Shown here one piece after another: positions 53,573-62,415 of a stretch of DNA of 64,000 nt. Under the pieces are notes generated by a model. It was not told the DNA's origin and did not search any database. It saw nothing but the letters and a program-made list of their open reading frames with translations. Positions within the stretch are counted from its first letter, which is position 1. Each line of letters opens with the position of its first letter. The stretch is from Tectiglobus sp965223355. GTDB lineage: Bacteria > Pseudomonadota > Alphaproteobacteria > Rhizobiales > Hyphomicrobiaceae. The stretch spans positions 3,162,001 through 3,226,000 of the forward strand of contig CBDCWE010000003.1 of NCBI GenBank assembly GCA_965223355.1. Direction: 5' to 3'. The position numbers and the translations under genes were made by a program.

Positions 53573-56500
53573 TCAGTCGAAATTGAAGATATCGTTGGTG
53601 ATGATGACGCGCGGGCGGCGTTTGGCTGGCCGTCGTGCCGGCGCGTGCGTGCTTTCTGGCTCACGCTCTGGTTCGGGCGGTGTCGTCGTGGCGGCTTCCT
53701 GCTCGGATTGCCGGTTGCCGGTTTGCGGCGGCGAAGATGCGCCCTGCTCAGCCGCCAGTTGCGCCTCGCCTGAGGGCTCCGGTGCGGCCGGTTCGGCGCC
53801 AGCAGCGCTCGGCGAACCGCCATGGTCTGCCGGGGCGGTTCCGGTGCCGCCGTTGGCCGGCTCGGCGGCGGCGGGGGCGTCGGCGTCCCGCACGTCCGCT
53901 GTCATCGTGCTCGGCGGCCATCTCACCTCGGGCTCCACGACATCGCGACGGGCGAGCATTGCGGGCCGCGGCGCGCCGTGCTGTGACACGGGCACCGGCG
54001 CAGCGTGCTTTGGCACTGGCACCGGCGCGACGTGCTGGGGCAACGGCGCCGTCTCGGCCGCCAGTTCGACCGTCGCGGTAACTTGGCTATCGGCGGCGGG
54101 GCGGCCCGGCGGGCGGTCGGCGCTCGCAAGATCGAGCAGCGCAAACACGAATTCGGATTTGACCAGCACGGTGTCGGATGCGCTCGGTGGTTCCGGCTGG
54201 CCGATCAAACCGAAGGCCGATGCGACATTGAGGCATGTGCGCAGCGTGTCTTCATCGCCGCGTTCGATCGTGTCGGTCTCGATGCCGGAGCTATATTCCG
54301 GGTGACGCACGGACGGAATGACATAGTTGAGGACAACGCCGGCCTTGCCGGCAACGTCGGTCCTGAACGCTTGCGATATCGTTCGCTTCAGTCGCGTCAA
54401 CTCCGTGCCGGTGAGCGTCGCCTGCTGCGACTGGTTGGCCAGGAATTCGATGATTTCCGACGTGATGAGATGAACGCCGGCGCGGTCGGGATGCGGCCTG
54501 GCGGCGCCGATCGCAGCACAGGCACTGACGAGTTTGCGCGCGCTCTCGCAAAGCTGGTGGTCGGCGATCTCGTCGAGCGCAATTTCATGGGTCCAGCGCT
54601 GGTCAAGCTGGTAACCGGTGACGGCGGCCGGGATGGTGGTTGCCAGCGTGGCACGGGCGTTGCCGGCGATGTCGGGAAGCAGGGCGGCAATGATGATCGC
54701 CTCGCGTTGCGACGGGGATTGCGCGGGATTGAACGAGCGTCCCGCGAGCGGCGAGCGGATGGCGGTCGCACCAATGAAGCCCGATGCCAGCACCAACATG
54801 TCGATCGCCGATGCGATGACGAGGGCCAGGTACGCCAGTTTGTTGCCGTCAAAGAAGGCGTTGGTGGTTACGACAAACCGGTGGGCCTTGTCGTCTCGCT
54901 CGCGTTCGAGGCCGTTGATCCGGGCGATGATGGACTGGGCTTCGTTCGGCAGCAGCTGCGCCCAGTTCAGGCAGTCGCGTGCAAATGCAACTCGACCTGA
55001 AAAGCTGCGTTCGGCCAGTCCGACGCTCTTGGCCGTGCAGCGTTGGCTGAGTGCGCCAATACCTTGTTCGAGTGCGAATGTGCGCGCGGCGACGGGTTGC
55101 AGTGCGGCCGTGTTGCACGATGCGGTTCCGGAACTGGCCGCCGTCTCAACAAACCCGGACGCAAAAGTCGAAGCCTGCCGGCAGGTTGCTTCCAGGGCCG
55201 CCAATGAGGCCGGGGTCGGGTCCGATTCGAACCGCTGTCTGGCCTGACCGAGTTTGGCGATGAATTGGGCGGACATTGCCGTTGCTGACGTGTCGCTGTT
55301 CGTTGCCGCGAACCGGCCGGCGTCCTGCTCGGATTGTTCGATCTGAAGGCGGGTGCGATCGAGATCGGCCTGGGCCTGCGCAATTTGCATCCCCAACCGG
55401 GCGGCGGCCTTTTGCAGGCCCGTGCGCTGATCGTCAAATTTTGATTGCTGCAGCTTCAGATTTTCGCGCTCGGCGCGCAGGCGGCCGACCTCGCGCATGA
55501 TGCGGCGAAACTGCGGGCCGCGGCCCGCAGTTGCGCTCGGCCCAAGGCCGCGCGCTTCGGCGTCAGCTTCTGCCGTTGTTGCAACGATTTTTCTTTCGAC
55601 GGCGAAGATCCGCGAGCGAATGCCGCTGATTTCAGCTGCAATTGACTTTTCCTGCGCGTCGTTGGCGGCGAGGCGATCTTCAAGCCGCTTTTTGGTCGCC
55701 GATGTGGTGATCAACTGCTGGCGAAGGATGCCGATCGTGCGCTGGCTCTGGTCGCGAACCTCAAGCCATTCACGGCGACGCGCGGCCTTTCTTTTCTCTT
55801 CAATTTCAGGTGTTTGCCTTATGCCGTCCGTCAGTTGCGCCAGGCCCTTGCGATAGTCGAGCCACGGCCTGCTGTCGAGCACCTTCGCTGCTGCCTGACG
55901 CCGTTTGGTGCGGGCCACATCATTGATTTCATTGACGATGGCGGCGACTTCCGACCGCGAGCGAAGATCGGCAATGCGCTGGCGTTCATCGGCGGGCAGA
56001 ATTGTTGAAAACAAAGCATCAAAGGAAAAGAAAACGGACGTCAGCAAACATCCGCACAGCATGCTGACAGGCAGAATGTTCTTGAATGCGAAGTGCGTAA
56101 GGTTGATCAATGCGTCGAGTGCTGCAGCGCCATAACGAATGATGAGAATCGCGAGTGCACAACCGGCGAACAGGGCGAACAGCAGCCCGGACGGCAGGTA
56201 ATCTCGCATCAGGCGAGTGATACCGGATACCTGGTCGCCGGCGTAGGTGAGATAGAGCGCCAGCAGCAACAGGCAAAGGGCGATGGTTGCAACGGATTTG
56301 AGCAACCGATCCAGCATCACCAGAGCATCAGTTGCAAACCAGCTCGGTCTCGCCGGCGCGGCCGGTGCGTAGTGGCTCAATCTTGTGCCGACGATCCAGG
56401 ACAGAACCAACATCACGCCCTGGACGCCGAATGTGATGAGCAGCGACAAAACGCTTTCGCCGGTGAAATTCTGCATGCCAAGCCAGGTTGTCCAGCCGGA

Positions 56501-56584
56501 TGCCACGGACAGTACGACACTTGTCAGCGCCAGCAGCAGTAGCTGCCAGGAATGAATCACTGAACTGAAACTTATGGCACGCAT
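53573..56584 (-). CDS. Large multi-pass membrane protein with coiled coil (1003 aa), unknown function
   Basis: I do not recognise the family. The first ~195 residues hold about five membrane helices (WQLLLLALTSVVLSVASGW; LLITFGVQGVMLVLSWIVG; ATIALCLLLLALYLTYAG; and two more). Residues about 200-460 form a long charged coiled coil (EKSIAAEISGIRSRIFAVER; QSKFDDQRTGLQKAAARLG). Another helix (LAYLALVIASAIDMLVLASG) lies near residue 620. A soluble domain follows, then a Pro/Ala-rich tail ending RVIITNDIFNFD. ATG 56584 has GAGGA 6 nt upstream. The layout suggests a membrane scaffold. Confidence 0.8.
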   Translation of the reverse strand: MRAISFSSVIHSWQLLLLALTSVVLSVASGWTTWLGMQNFTGESVLSLLITFGVQGVMLVLSWIVGTRLSHYAPAAPARPSWFATDALVMLDRLLKSVATIALCLLLLALYLTYAGDQVSGITRLMRDYLPSGLLFALFAGCALAILIIRYGAAALDALINLTHFAFKNILPVSMLCGCLLTSVFFSFDALFSTILPADERQRIADLRSRSEVAAIVNEINDVARTKRRQAAAKVLDSRPWLDYRKGLAQLTDGIRQTPEIEEKRKAARRREWLEVRDQSQRTIGILRQQLITTSATKKRLEDRLAANDAQEKSIAAEISGIRSRIFAVERKIVATTAEADAEARGLGPSATAGRGPQFRRIMREVGRLRAERENLKLQQSKFDDQRTGLQKAAARLGMQIAQAQADLDRTRLQIEQSEQDAGRFAATNSDTSATAMSAQFIAKLGQARQRFESDPTPASLAALEATCRQASTFASGFVETAASSGTASCNTAALQPVAARTFALEQGIGALSQRCTAKSVGLAERSFSGRVAFARDCLNWAQLLPNEAQSIIARINGLERERDDKAHRFVVTTNAFFDGNKLAYLALVIASAIDMLVLASGFIGATAIRSPLAGRSFNPAQSPSQREAIIIAALLPDIAGNARATLATTIPAAVTGYQLDQRWTHEIALDEIADHQLCESARKLVSACAAIGAARPHPDRAGVHLITSEIIEFLANQSQQATLTGTELTRLKRTISQAFRTDVAGKAGVVLNYVIPSVRHPEYSSGIETDTIERGDEDTLRTCLNVASAFGLIGQPEPPSASDTVLVKSEFVFALLDLASADRPPGRPAADSQVTATVELAAETAPLPQHVAPVPVPKHAAPVPVSQHGAPRPAMLARRDVVEPEVRWPPSTMTADVRDADAPAAAEPANGGTGTAPADHGGSPSAAGAEPAAPEPSGEAQLAAEQGASSPPQTGNRQSEQEAATTTPPEPEREPESTHAPARRPAKRRPRVIITNDIFNFD

Positions 56585-56979
56585 CACTATCCTCAAGCAC
56601 AATCGGTCATACTATGCCCAGTACTATATCTGTAATTGGTAACCATCGCTTGACTTTGATGGGCGAAACCGGCGGACGGTTAGGAAATTTTTGATGCTCC
56701 GGCCGGTCAATCCGACAAGCCCGGCTGCCAAACGCTCACCGGGTGGTTAAATTTCTCTAAACGAACAGCCGGGCTTGTCCGAGTGTGAAAGCCGGGCTGC
56801 CGCTGAACTCAAGATGTCCGGCGCTGCGACGTCCGCCGCGTGGCGGCCGGCTCCCCACCCGGCCGCGCCCGAGAACCGATGAGATCGTGCCACTGCCCAC
56901 TGGCGCGATTGTGCAAGCTAGCTCTGAGAGGTTACAGCAGAGATGACTGCCACGATCGTCCGGTGTTCCGGTCATCCGG
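56585..56979. other. 395-bp intergenic region with long-loop inverted repeat
   Basis: Between two minus-strand genes. CCGACAAGCCCGGCTG (56712-56727) and CAGCCGGGCTTGTCCG (56766-56781) are near-perfect inverted arms separated by 38 bp. The sequence AGCCGGGCTGCCG occurs again just to the right. No gene is supported. Confidence 0.55.
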
Positions 56980-57996
56980 TCACCGAATGGGAGGCGCGTA
57001 AAGGATGCCGCCGCGCGTCCATAGCGCATTAACGCCACGGTCAATCTTGAGCTTGCTGCCCGCGCCGAGATTTCGATCGAATATTTCACCATAGTGGCCG
57101 ACCGCCGCAATGACCTGTCGGGGCCACTCGCTGCGAAGACCCAGTCGGGCGCTGATCTGCGGCGGTACGACAATTGCTTCGACTTTGGATTTATCGGCCG
57201 CGTTCATCTTCGACCAATTGTTCTCTTCAGCATTGATCAGTAGATACAACACCCACTGCACCAGCTCCCGCCACTTCGGATCTGACTGACGCACAACCGG
57301 GCCAAGTGGTTCTTTTGAAATCACTTCCGGCAGCAACATGTGCTCACCCGGTTTAGCCATGGTGCTGCGTTGCGATGCCAGAGCCGAGAGATCTGCCGAG
57401 TAGGCATCGCATTTGCCGCGCGCATAATCTGTTAGTGCCGCGGCACGACTGTCATGGAAAACCAGTTCCACTTTGAGCTTTTGCCGGGCAAAGAAGTCTC
57501 GTGCATGTTCCGCCGTCGTCGTACCCTTGAGGATGCAGATCTTCGCATTCTCAAGCTGCAGTGCACTTGAGAGGCCGGCTGCGACCGGCACCATGAAGCC
57601 TTGCCCGTCAAAATATGAGATGCCGACGAAGTCCATATTGCCCAGAACATCACGGCCCATCGTCCACGTGGTATTGCGTGAGAGCAGATCGATTCGTCCG
57701 TCCTCAAGCGCGCCGAACCGCTGCTTGGCATCCAACGGGACGAACTCGATCTTGGACCCGTCGCCCAGCACAGCACTTGCGACCGCCCGACAGAAATCAA
57801 CGTCAAAGCCCCGCCACCCCCGGTCGGGCTCATTGGCTGAAAATCCGACGAGGCCCTGACTGACACCACACGAGAGTTGGCCGCGCTTGCGAACCATCTC
57901 GATTGTTGTCTGCGCCTGCGCGGGAAGTGTCGCTAGCAGCAGGCCGAGCGTCAGCGCCGACAGTCCCACAGCGCGGCACAGTCGATTGTGCATCAT
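56980..57996 (-). CDS. General amino-acid ABC transporter binding protein (AapJ/BztA-like), orphan
   Basis: The 338-aa exported protein has a signal peptide (LCRAVGLSALTLGLLLATLP then AQAQ) and the polar amino-acid binding family 3 fold: RKRGQLSCGVSQGLVGFSAN, GWRGFDVDFCRAVASAVLGD and LLSRNTTWTMGRD. This matches periplasmic receptors of the broad-specificity AapJQMP system. No permease or ATPase genes are adjacent, so it either serves a remote transporter or has a chemosensory role. ATG 57996 has GGAGG 9 nt upstream. Confidence 0.88.
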   Translation of the reverse strand: MMHNRLCRAVGLSALTLGLLLATLPAQAQTTIEMVRKRGQLSCGVSQGLVGFSANEPDRGWRGFDVDFCRAVASAVLGDGSKIEFVPLDAKQRFGALEDGRIDLLSRNTTWTMGRDVLGNMDFVGISYFDGQGFMVPVAAGLSSALQLENAKICILKGTTTAEHARDFFARQKLKVELVFHDSRAAALTDYARGKCDAYSADLSALASQRSTMAKPGEHMLLPEVISKEPLGPVVRQSDPKWRELVQWVLYLLINAEENNWSKMNAADKSKVEAIVVPPQISARLGLRSEWPRQVIAAVGHYGEIFDRNLGAGSKLKIDRGVNALWTRGGILYAPPIR

Positions 57997-58074
57997 GGCA
58001 TTGTTCCTCCGTTCTTCAACGCGACGGTTCGCTTGCACGACGATCCCGAGGGACTTTTTCACGAGGGAAACGAT

Positions 58075-58105
58075 CGCCTTTCAGAGCTCGCCCGAACCAT
58101 CCCGC
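58075..58105 (-). repeat. R3 repeat core, reverse orientation
   Basis: On the minus strand it reads GCGGGATGGTTCGGGCGAGC then CTGAAAGGCG, a clear match to the R3 core and tail. The rest of the element (to 58200) is diverged. Confidence 0.55.
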
Positions 58106-58200
58106 GCCCCCACCTGGTCACCGAGATCCCACGATCCCACGATCTCGCGATCGCATCGGCTCTCGGGCGGCGGCCGGCGCCGGCCGATGACGTGATCGGG

Positions 58201-59508
58201 CTAGGGCATGACCAACACAGTTTGGGTTTGCCAGCCACCGACCTGAGCGGTCTGAACAATGCGACCATCTCGCCGGTAGATGTCCGGCCGGAAATGGGCG
58301 CGCCCGTCGGCCAACGCCCAGGCCGAAATGTAGACAAAATGGACATCCACGGGCTCGCGCAACTTGATCGTCTGTTTTTGACCTTGGCGAATGATCGACC
58401 TGAGCTGGCCACTTGCCGGACTCTGATCGCCTTGCAACAGCCACTCGCCGACGTCGAACACGGTCTGGACGCGGACGCAGCCGGCGCTATAGGGCCGCAG
58501 ATGGTAATCGTAGAGTTGTTTTAGGGGTGTGTCGTGCATGTACACGATGTGCTTGTTCGGCATGTCGAGGCGCAGCAGGCCGAGCGCGTTACCGGGGCCC
58601 GGATCCTGTCGGAAGACGAAGCGCTGGCCTTGCGGCGCCCACCAGTTAACGGTGTGCGGGTCGATCTCCTGTCCCCCCCAACTTGCGAACACGCGGATCC
58701 TCTGCTTTTGCAGATAAGACGGATCCTTTTTGATTGCCGGAATGAGTTGGCGGCGCGCAATCGATTGCGGGACGTGCCAATAAGGCAACGTGTTTAACGC
58801 TTTGATCTGGGCGGATACGACCGGCGTCGGTGTCGCGGGTTTGCCCAGAACAACACGGCTGAAAATCTCAAGTCTGCCGCGGTTGACGGCCTGTAGCTCG
58901 TAAGCAGGTATGTTGACGAGTACGTAGCGGCGGCCCTCGGTCTGCGCCAGCAGCTGCGCAATGCGCCGGCTGTTTTGGACCAGCTGATCGCGGCGGTGAT
59001 CGGCGCCGACATTCAGAGCGCTTCGCGTATAACTGTTGACTCGGCCCGACGGTGTCAGCCCATGCCGGATCTGGAACTGCTTGAGTGCAACCGCAACCTG
59101 TCCATCGAATGCGCGCCCTGCCCGCGCGGCTGCCTGCTGCGATAAATCGCCGGTTGCCGCCAGCCGCTGCACCAACAGGCCGACGCGGGCGCCTTCATCG
59201 CCCGCTTTGAGCGTGGGCCCCTTTGGTATTACCGGCCAGGGCCAATTATCGGCCAGCTCGCGATAGCGGGCCAACGCGCGATCGATGTTGTGCAGTGTCG
59301 CCCGGCTGATCAGTATTCGTCGGGCGGCAAACGGCGGCATCGTTGGGCTGGCAGAGCGGTTTGCGGCTCTATTCGCCGTGTTGCCGATCGCCTCCGAGAT
59401 CCAGTCGTCCTGCGCGCCAGCGGGTTTGCTGACCGAGCCGATGATAAGCAGTCCGATCGCCGTGATCAGCAATCTTCGATGGAGTGCACCATACATACTG
59501 ACAACCAT
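58201..59508 (-). CDS. L,D-transpeptidase, YcbB/LdtD-like (SAGC type)
   Basis: The 435-aa exported protein has a signal peptide (LLITAIGLLIIGSVSKPAGA), a peptidoglycan-binding-like segment (AVALKQFQIRHGLTPSGRVN) and a YkuD domain with HDTPLKQLYDYHLRPYSAGC and catalytic Cys344. The usual SHGC is SAGC here; E. coli LdtD (YcbB) also lacks the His, having SSGC, so activity is plausible. Compared with the longer paralogue at 15544-17265 it is closer to the LdtD layout. ATG 59508 or 59496 are both possible starts, with no strong ribosome-binding site. Confidence 0.88.
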   Translation of the reverse strand: MVVSMYGALHRRLLITAIGLLIIGSVSKPAGAQDDWISEAIGNTANRAANRSASPTMPPFAARRILISRATLHNIDRALARYRELADNWPWPVIPKGPTLKAGDEGARVGLLVQRLAATGDLSQQAAARAGRAFDGQVAVALKQFQIRHGLTPSGRVNSYTRSALNVGADHRRDQLVQNSRRIAQLLAQTEGRRYVLVNIPAYELQAVNRGRLEIFSRVVLGKPATPTPVVSAQIKALNTLPYWHVPQSIARRQLIPAIKKDPSYLQKQRIRVFASWGGQEIDPHTVNWWAPQGQRFVFRQDPGPGNALGLLRLDMPNKHIVYMHDTPLKQLYDYHLRPYSAGCVRVQTVFDVGEWLLQGDQSPASGQLRSIIRQGQKQTIKLREPVDVHFVYISAWALADGRAHFRPDIYRRDGRIVQTAQVGGWQTQTVLVMP

Positions 59509-59847
59509 TTCATGACAACTATTTCATGGCAATCATTTCAAAGCGGAACGGGCCGCTCGAAGGTCTTGTGCCAAAATATAAAACTCAATCGCTATGACAT
59601 TGATCGCTATGACGCCCGAAGTGGCGCCAGTCGCGGCAACCGAAATTCTCAACTGATGTGGCGGCTGCATGCTTTGCCAGGGCTGGTCCGGAGCAGACGG
59701 CAGGCGAGCGTCGATGTATAAACTTACTGAATCCAAGCGCCGGCATGAACAATCCCTCAGAGATATTTTTCCTCACACTCGCTGGCCTGATCCTGATTGT
59801 CAATCCTTCGCGCACGGCGCCGCCGTGGCCGGCTGGCCGACCCTCTT

Positions 59848-60028
59848 AGGGAACCCCTGATCAAGTCTCGGGTTTCCAAAGGGCCCGGCCCTTTGGCGGG
59901 ATCGGCAACGGCCGCGCCCTTAACATATCGCCGCTTGGCGGCGATCCTTAAGGGGCTTGTCCGCCCCTCAAACTCCCCGACCAAGGAATGGGTCCCATGG
60001 ACCCCAAGCTTGTTGAGAGGTTGCTTAG
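59848..60028 (+). repeat. R2 repeat, copy c
   Basis: Starts TTAGGGAACCCCTGATCAAG and ends CTTGTTGAGAGGTTGCTTAG. Stems: CCAAAGGGC/GCCCTTTGG, CGCCGC/GCGGCG, AGGGGC/GCCCCT; the fourth stem (CCAAGGAA/TCCCATGG) is degenerate. TTAG is present on both flanks. Confidence 0.85.
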
Positions 60029-60276
60029 ACCATGGCCAACTGCCCCGCCGCCGCCTGTTTTCTCAAGGCCGGTGCATGGTGCGGGGTGGCGATGTGAATC
60101 AGAAGTTCGTTGAATATCTGCAGCAGGCTCTGTAACAGAACGTCAGATCCGAAAACCGCGCGCGCAACATGAGTTTGCTGGTGTCCTTCCCGAGCCAGGA
60201 GTTGGTTCGGGGCGCGCTGCCAAGAGCAACGAACTCTCAGACCGGGCCACGGGATCGTTGCCGCCTTGGGCGAGCC

Positions 60277-60312
60277 GGCAAGGTGGTTCGAACTCAGTCT
60301 GAAAGGCTAAAG
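60277..60312 (+). repeat. R3 repeat core upstream of a small gene
   Basis: GGCAAGGTGGTTCGAACTC followed by the tail TCTGAAAGGCTAAAG. It ends 10 bp before the start at 60322, so its tail overlaps the leader of that gene. Confidence 0.55.
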
Positions 60313-60321
60313 GTGGGGCCA

Positions 60322-60576
60322 ATGTCACGCACTTTTTACATCCCCGATCTCGGCACCGAACCCAATAGTCCGTTTGCTCGCGACGGCGACGGCAAGTTGG
60401 TCCGGCGCCCGTTCTGGCTCGATATGTCTGACCGTTCCGTCATTCTCGCAATGACCCAGGGTGTCGGCACGGTGCTCAGCAACGATCAAAAGCGCGCTCA
60501 TCTGAATGACATCGGCCGGGCGCATTTGATCGATGAGGTTATCGTTCAAGAAATTCTACCTCCGGAGGACGCCTAA
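60322..60576 (+). CDS. Hypothetical protein, 84 aa
   Basis: Small soluble protein (SRTFYIPDLGTEPNSPFARD, then GKLVRRPFWLDMSDRSVILA) with an AGGTGG upstream of ATG 60322. Its TAA overlaps the next gene's ATG (TAATG), indicating translational coupling to the SDR-like protein, so it is likely real. I do not recognise the family. It may be an accessory subunit of the SDR-like protein; that is inference. Confidence 0.6.
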   Translation: MSRTFYIPDLGTEPNSPFARDGDGKLVRRPFWLDMSDRSVILAMTQGVGTVLSNDQKRAHLNDIGRAHLIDEVIVQEILPPEDA

Positions 60577-61280
60577 TGTTCGTATCCAAGGTTGCAATTC
60601 TGACGGCGGCTGGCAGCGGCATGGGTGCGGCTGCCGCACGCAAGCTGGCTGCAGAGGGCTATCGTGTCGCGCTGCTGTCATCGTCCGGCAAAGGCGAGAT
60701 GCTTGGCCACGAGCTCGGTGGCATCGGCATCACCGGATCGAACCAATCACATGATGATCTGGCGCGTCTGGTCGACATGACGATGGACAAATGGGGGCGC
60801 GTTGATGTGCTGGTCAACAGTGCCGGTCACGGTCCGCGTGCGCCGGTGCTGGAGCTCACGGACGAGGACTGGCATGAAGGGCTCAACGTTTATCTTCTGG
60901 GCGCCGTGCGCCCGACCCGGTTGGTGACGCCGATCATGCAAAGCCAGAGGAGCGGCGCGATCATCAACATCTCGACGTTTGCTGCGTTCGAACCGGATCC
61001 GGTGTTTCCGACGTCGGGCGTGTTCCGTGCTGGCTTGGCCGCGTTCGCCAAATTGTTCGCGGACAAGTATGCGCCAGACAATGTCCGCATGAACAACGTG
61101 CTGCCGGGCTTTATCGACAGTCTGCCGGAAAGGCCGGAGTTTCGAGACCGGATCCCGATGCAACGCTATGGCGGCGTGCAGGAGATTGCCGATACCATCG
61201 CGTTCCTGGCATCGGACGGTGCTGGCTATATCACCGGCCAAAACCTGCGGGTTGACGGCGGCATTACACGCTCGGTCTGA
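60576..61280 (+). CDS. SDR-fold protein lacking the catalytic Tyr and Lys
   Basis: The 234-aa protein has the short-chain dehydrogenase fold (ILTAAGSGMGAAAARKLAA, VNSAGHG, NISTFAAF with Ser133, and GYITGQNLRVDGG at the end). At the YxxxK position it reads FRAGL: Phe150 replaces Tyr and Leu154 replaces Lys. Classical hydride transfer should therefore be impaired. It may be a binding or regulatory member, or a pseudo-enzyme paired with the upstream 84-aa protein. CGGAGG precedes the ATG. Confidence 0.85.
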   Translation: MFVSKVAILTAAGSGMGAAAARKLAAEGYRVALLSSSGKGEMLGHELGGIGITGSNQSHDDLARLVDMTMDKWGRVDVLVNSAGHGPRAPVLELTDEDWHEGLNVYLLGAVRPTRLVTPIMQSQRSGAIINISTFAAFEPDPVFPTSGVFRAGLAAFAKLFADKYAPDNVRMNNVLPGFIDSLPERPEFRDRIPMQRYGGVQEIADTIAFLASDGAGYITGQNLRVDGGITRSV

Positions 61281-61309
61281 TCGGGTCGCAGATTCAGGAG
61301 AACAAGCAG

Positions 61310-62314
61310 ATGGAACAGGACGGCCAGCAACGCTTTTGCGACCGTGAGGTGACCTTTGCCAATGGCGTCAAGGGCGAAAACATAGCGGTTCCGTCGGCGA
61401 CGCCTGCAAATTACTACCAGGTGATCAGCGCGCGCGAGGACATGCCGGCGATCACCGTTGACGGCAAACTGTTTATGGCCGAGGCTCGCGACGGCGGCCC
61501 GCGGCCGTTGGTTATTGTGGTGCCCGGCAGTCTCGGTGTCGCACCATCGCACGTCGCCCATGCCGAGACGCTCAACGCGCTTGGCTTTGCGACGTTTGTT
61601 CTCGACAGTTTTGGTGCGCGCGGGGTGACGTCGACGGTTGCCAAGCAGACGCAGTTTTCGTTTGCCGCGTCGGCCTATGATGTCCTGGCGGCCTGGCGCG
61701 TGCTCGGCCAACGCCCGGACATCGATGCGGCGCGGATCGGGGCGCAGGGACACAGTCGCGGCGGATCGGCGGTGTTGAGCGCTGCAACACGACGCTTTGC
61801 TGATGCTGTGGTCGGCACCGGCAAGGGGCTCAACGCGGTGCTGCCGGCTTACCCCTGGAGTGGCCATCAGTTTCTCGACCCATCGGTTGGTGCAACGCGC
61901 GTTCGTGTGCTGATGGGCGATGCCGATGAATGGTGCTCGCCAATGCAAGTGCAGGGCCATCTCCAGGCGATACGGCTTGTCGGCGGCGACGCCACCCTGC
62001 GGCTGTTCAAGGGCGCCCATCACAGCTTCGACCGCGGCAGCGACGTTATCAACATTCCCGAAGCATCGGTTTCACCAGCTGCACCGACGACCTATTTGGC
62101 CGACAATGGAGCGTTCATCCACCCGCTTGAAGATGCGCCCAACCCGGACCTGATGGATCGCGACGTCATGGTTTATTCCGTCAAGGCCGGCTACGGCAGG
62201 AAGGGCGCCCATCTCGGCAGCCATCCGGGAGAGGCCGAAGCGTTCCGCGCGGACATGATTGCGTTCTGGCGGCGAGCGCTGGGCGAGGCGACAGAGCCTC
62301 ACGCTGGTGAATAG
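61310..62314 (+). CDS. Dienelactone hydrolase-like alpha/beta hydrolase
   Basis: The 334-aa protein has an alpha/beta-hydrolase core: LVIVVPGSLG (oxyanion region), nucleophile elbow GAQGHSRGGSAVL, acid in MGDADEWC and catalytic His in GAHHSFDRG. The GHSRGG elbow fits dienelactone hydrolase-like hydrolases with Ser nucleophile. Two extra C-terminal segments (TTYLADNGAFIHPLEDAPN) are not in small DLH enzymes. It lies 29 bp after the SDR-like gene, probably the same operon. Substrate unknown. Confidence 0.85.
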   Translation: MEQDGQQRFCDREVTFANGVKGENIAVPSATPANYYQVISAREDMPAITVDGKLFMAEARDGGPRPLVIVVPGSLGVAPSHVAHAETLNALGFATFVLDSFGARGVTSTVAKQTQFSFAASAYDVLAAWRVLGQRPDIDAARIGAQGHSRGGSAVLSAATRRFADAVVGTGKGLNAVLPAYPWSGHQFLDPSVGATRVRVLMGDADEWCSPMQVQGHLQAIRLVGGDATLRLFKGAHHSFDRGSDVINIPEASVSPAAPTTYLADNGAFIHPLEDAPNPDLMDRDVMVYSVKAGYGRKGAHLGSHPGEAEAFRADMIAFWRRALGEATEPHAGE

Positions 62315-62415
62315 ATCAGCGTGGAAAACCTGCCGTTGATCGCCATTGCTATTCGCAATGCCGCCGACATCCGGCCGACACTCCGGCCGGGCCGCGTCTG
62401 GTCGACCGTCGGCTC

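Larger units (their letters stand above)
59509..60321. other. 813-bp intergenic region with R2 and R3 repeats
   Basis: Contains R2 copy c (59848-60028) and an R3 core (60277-60312). The left 340 bp and the segment 60029-60276 show no gene with an acceptable start and composition. Confidence 0.6.

Noticed and set aside
54005..55000. 331-codon open frame on the plus strand
   Set aside because: It lies wholly antisense to the 1003-aa membrane protein, has no ribosome-binding site and looks like a shadow of an Ala/Arg-rich region.
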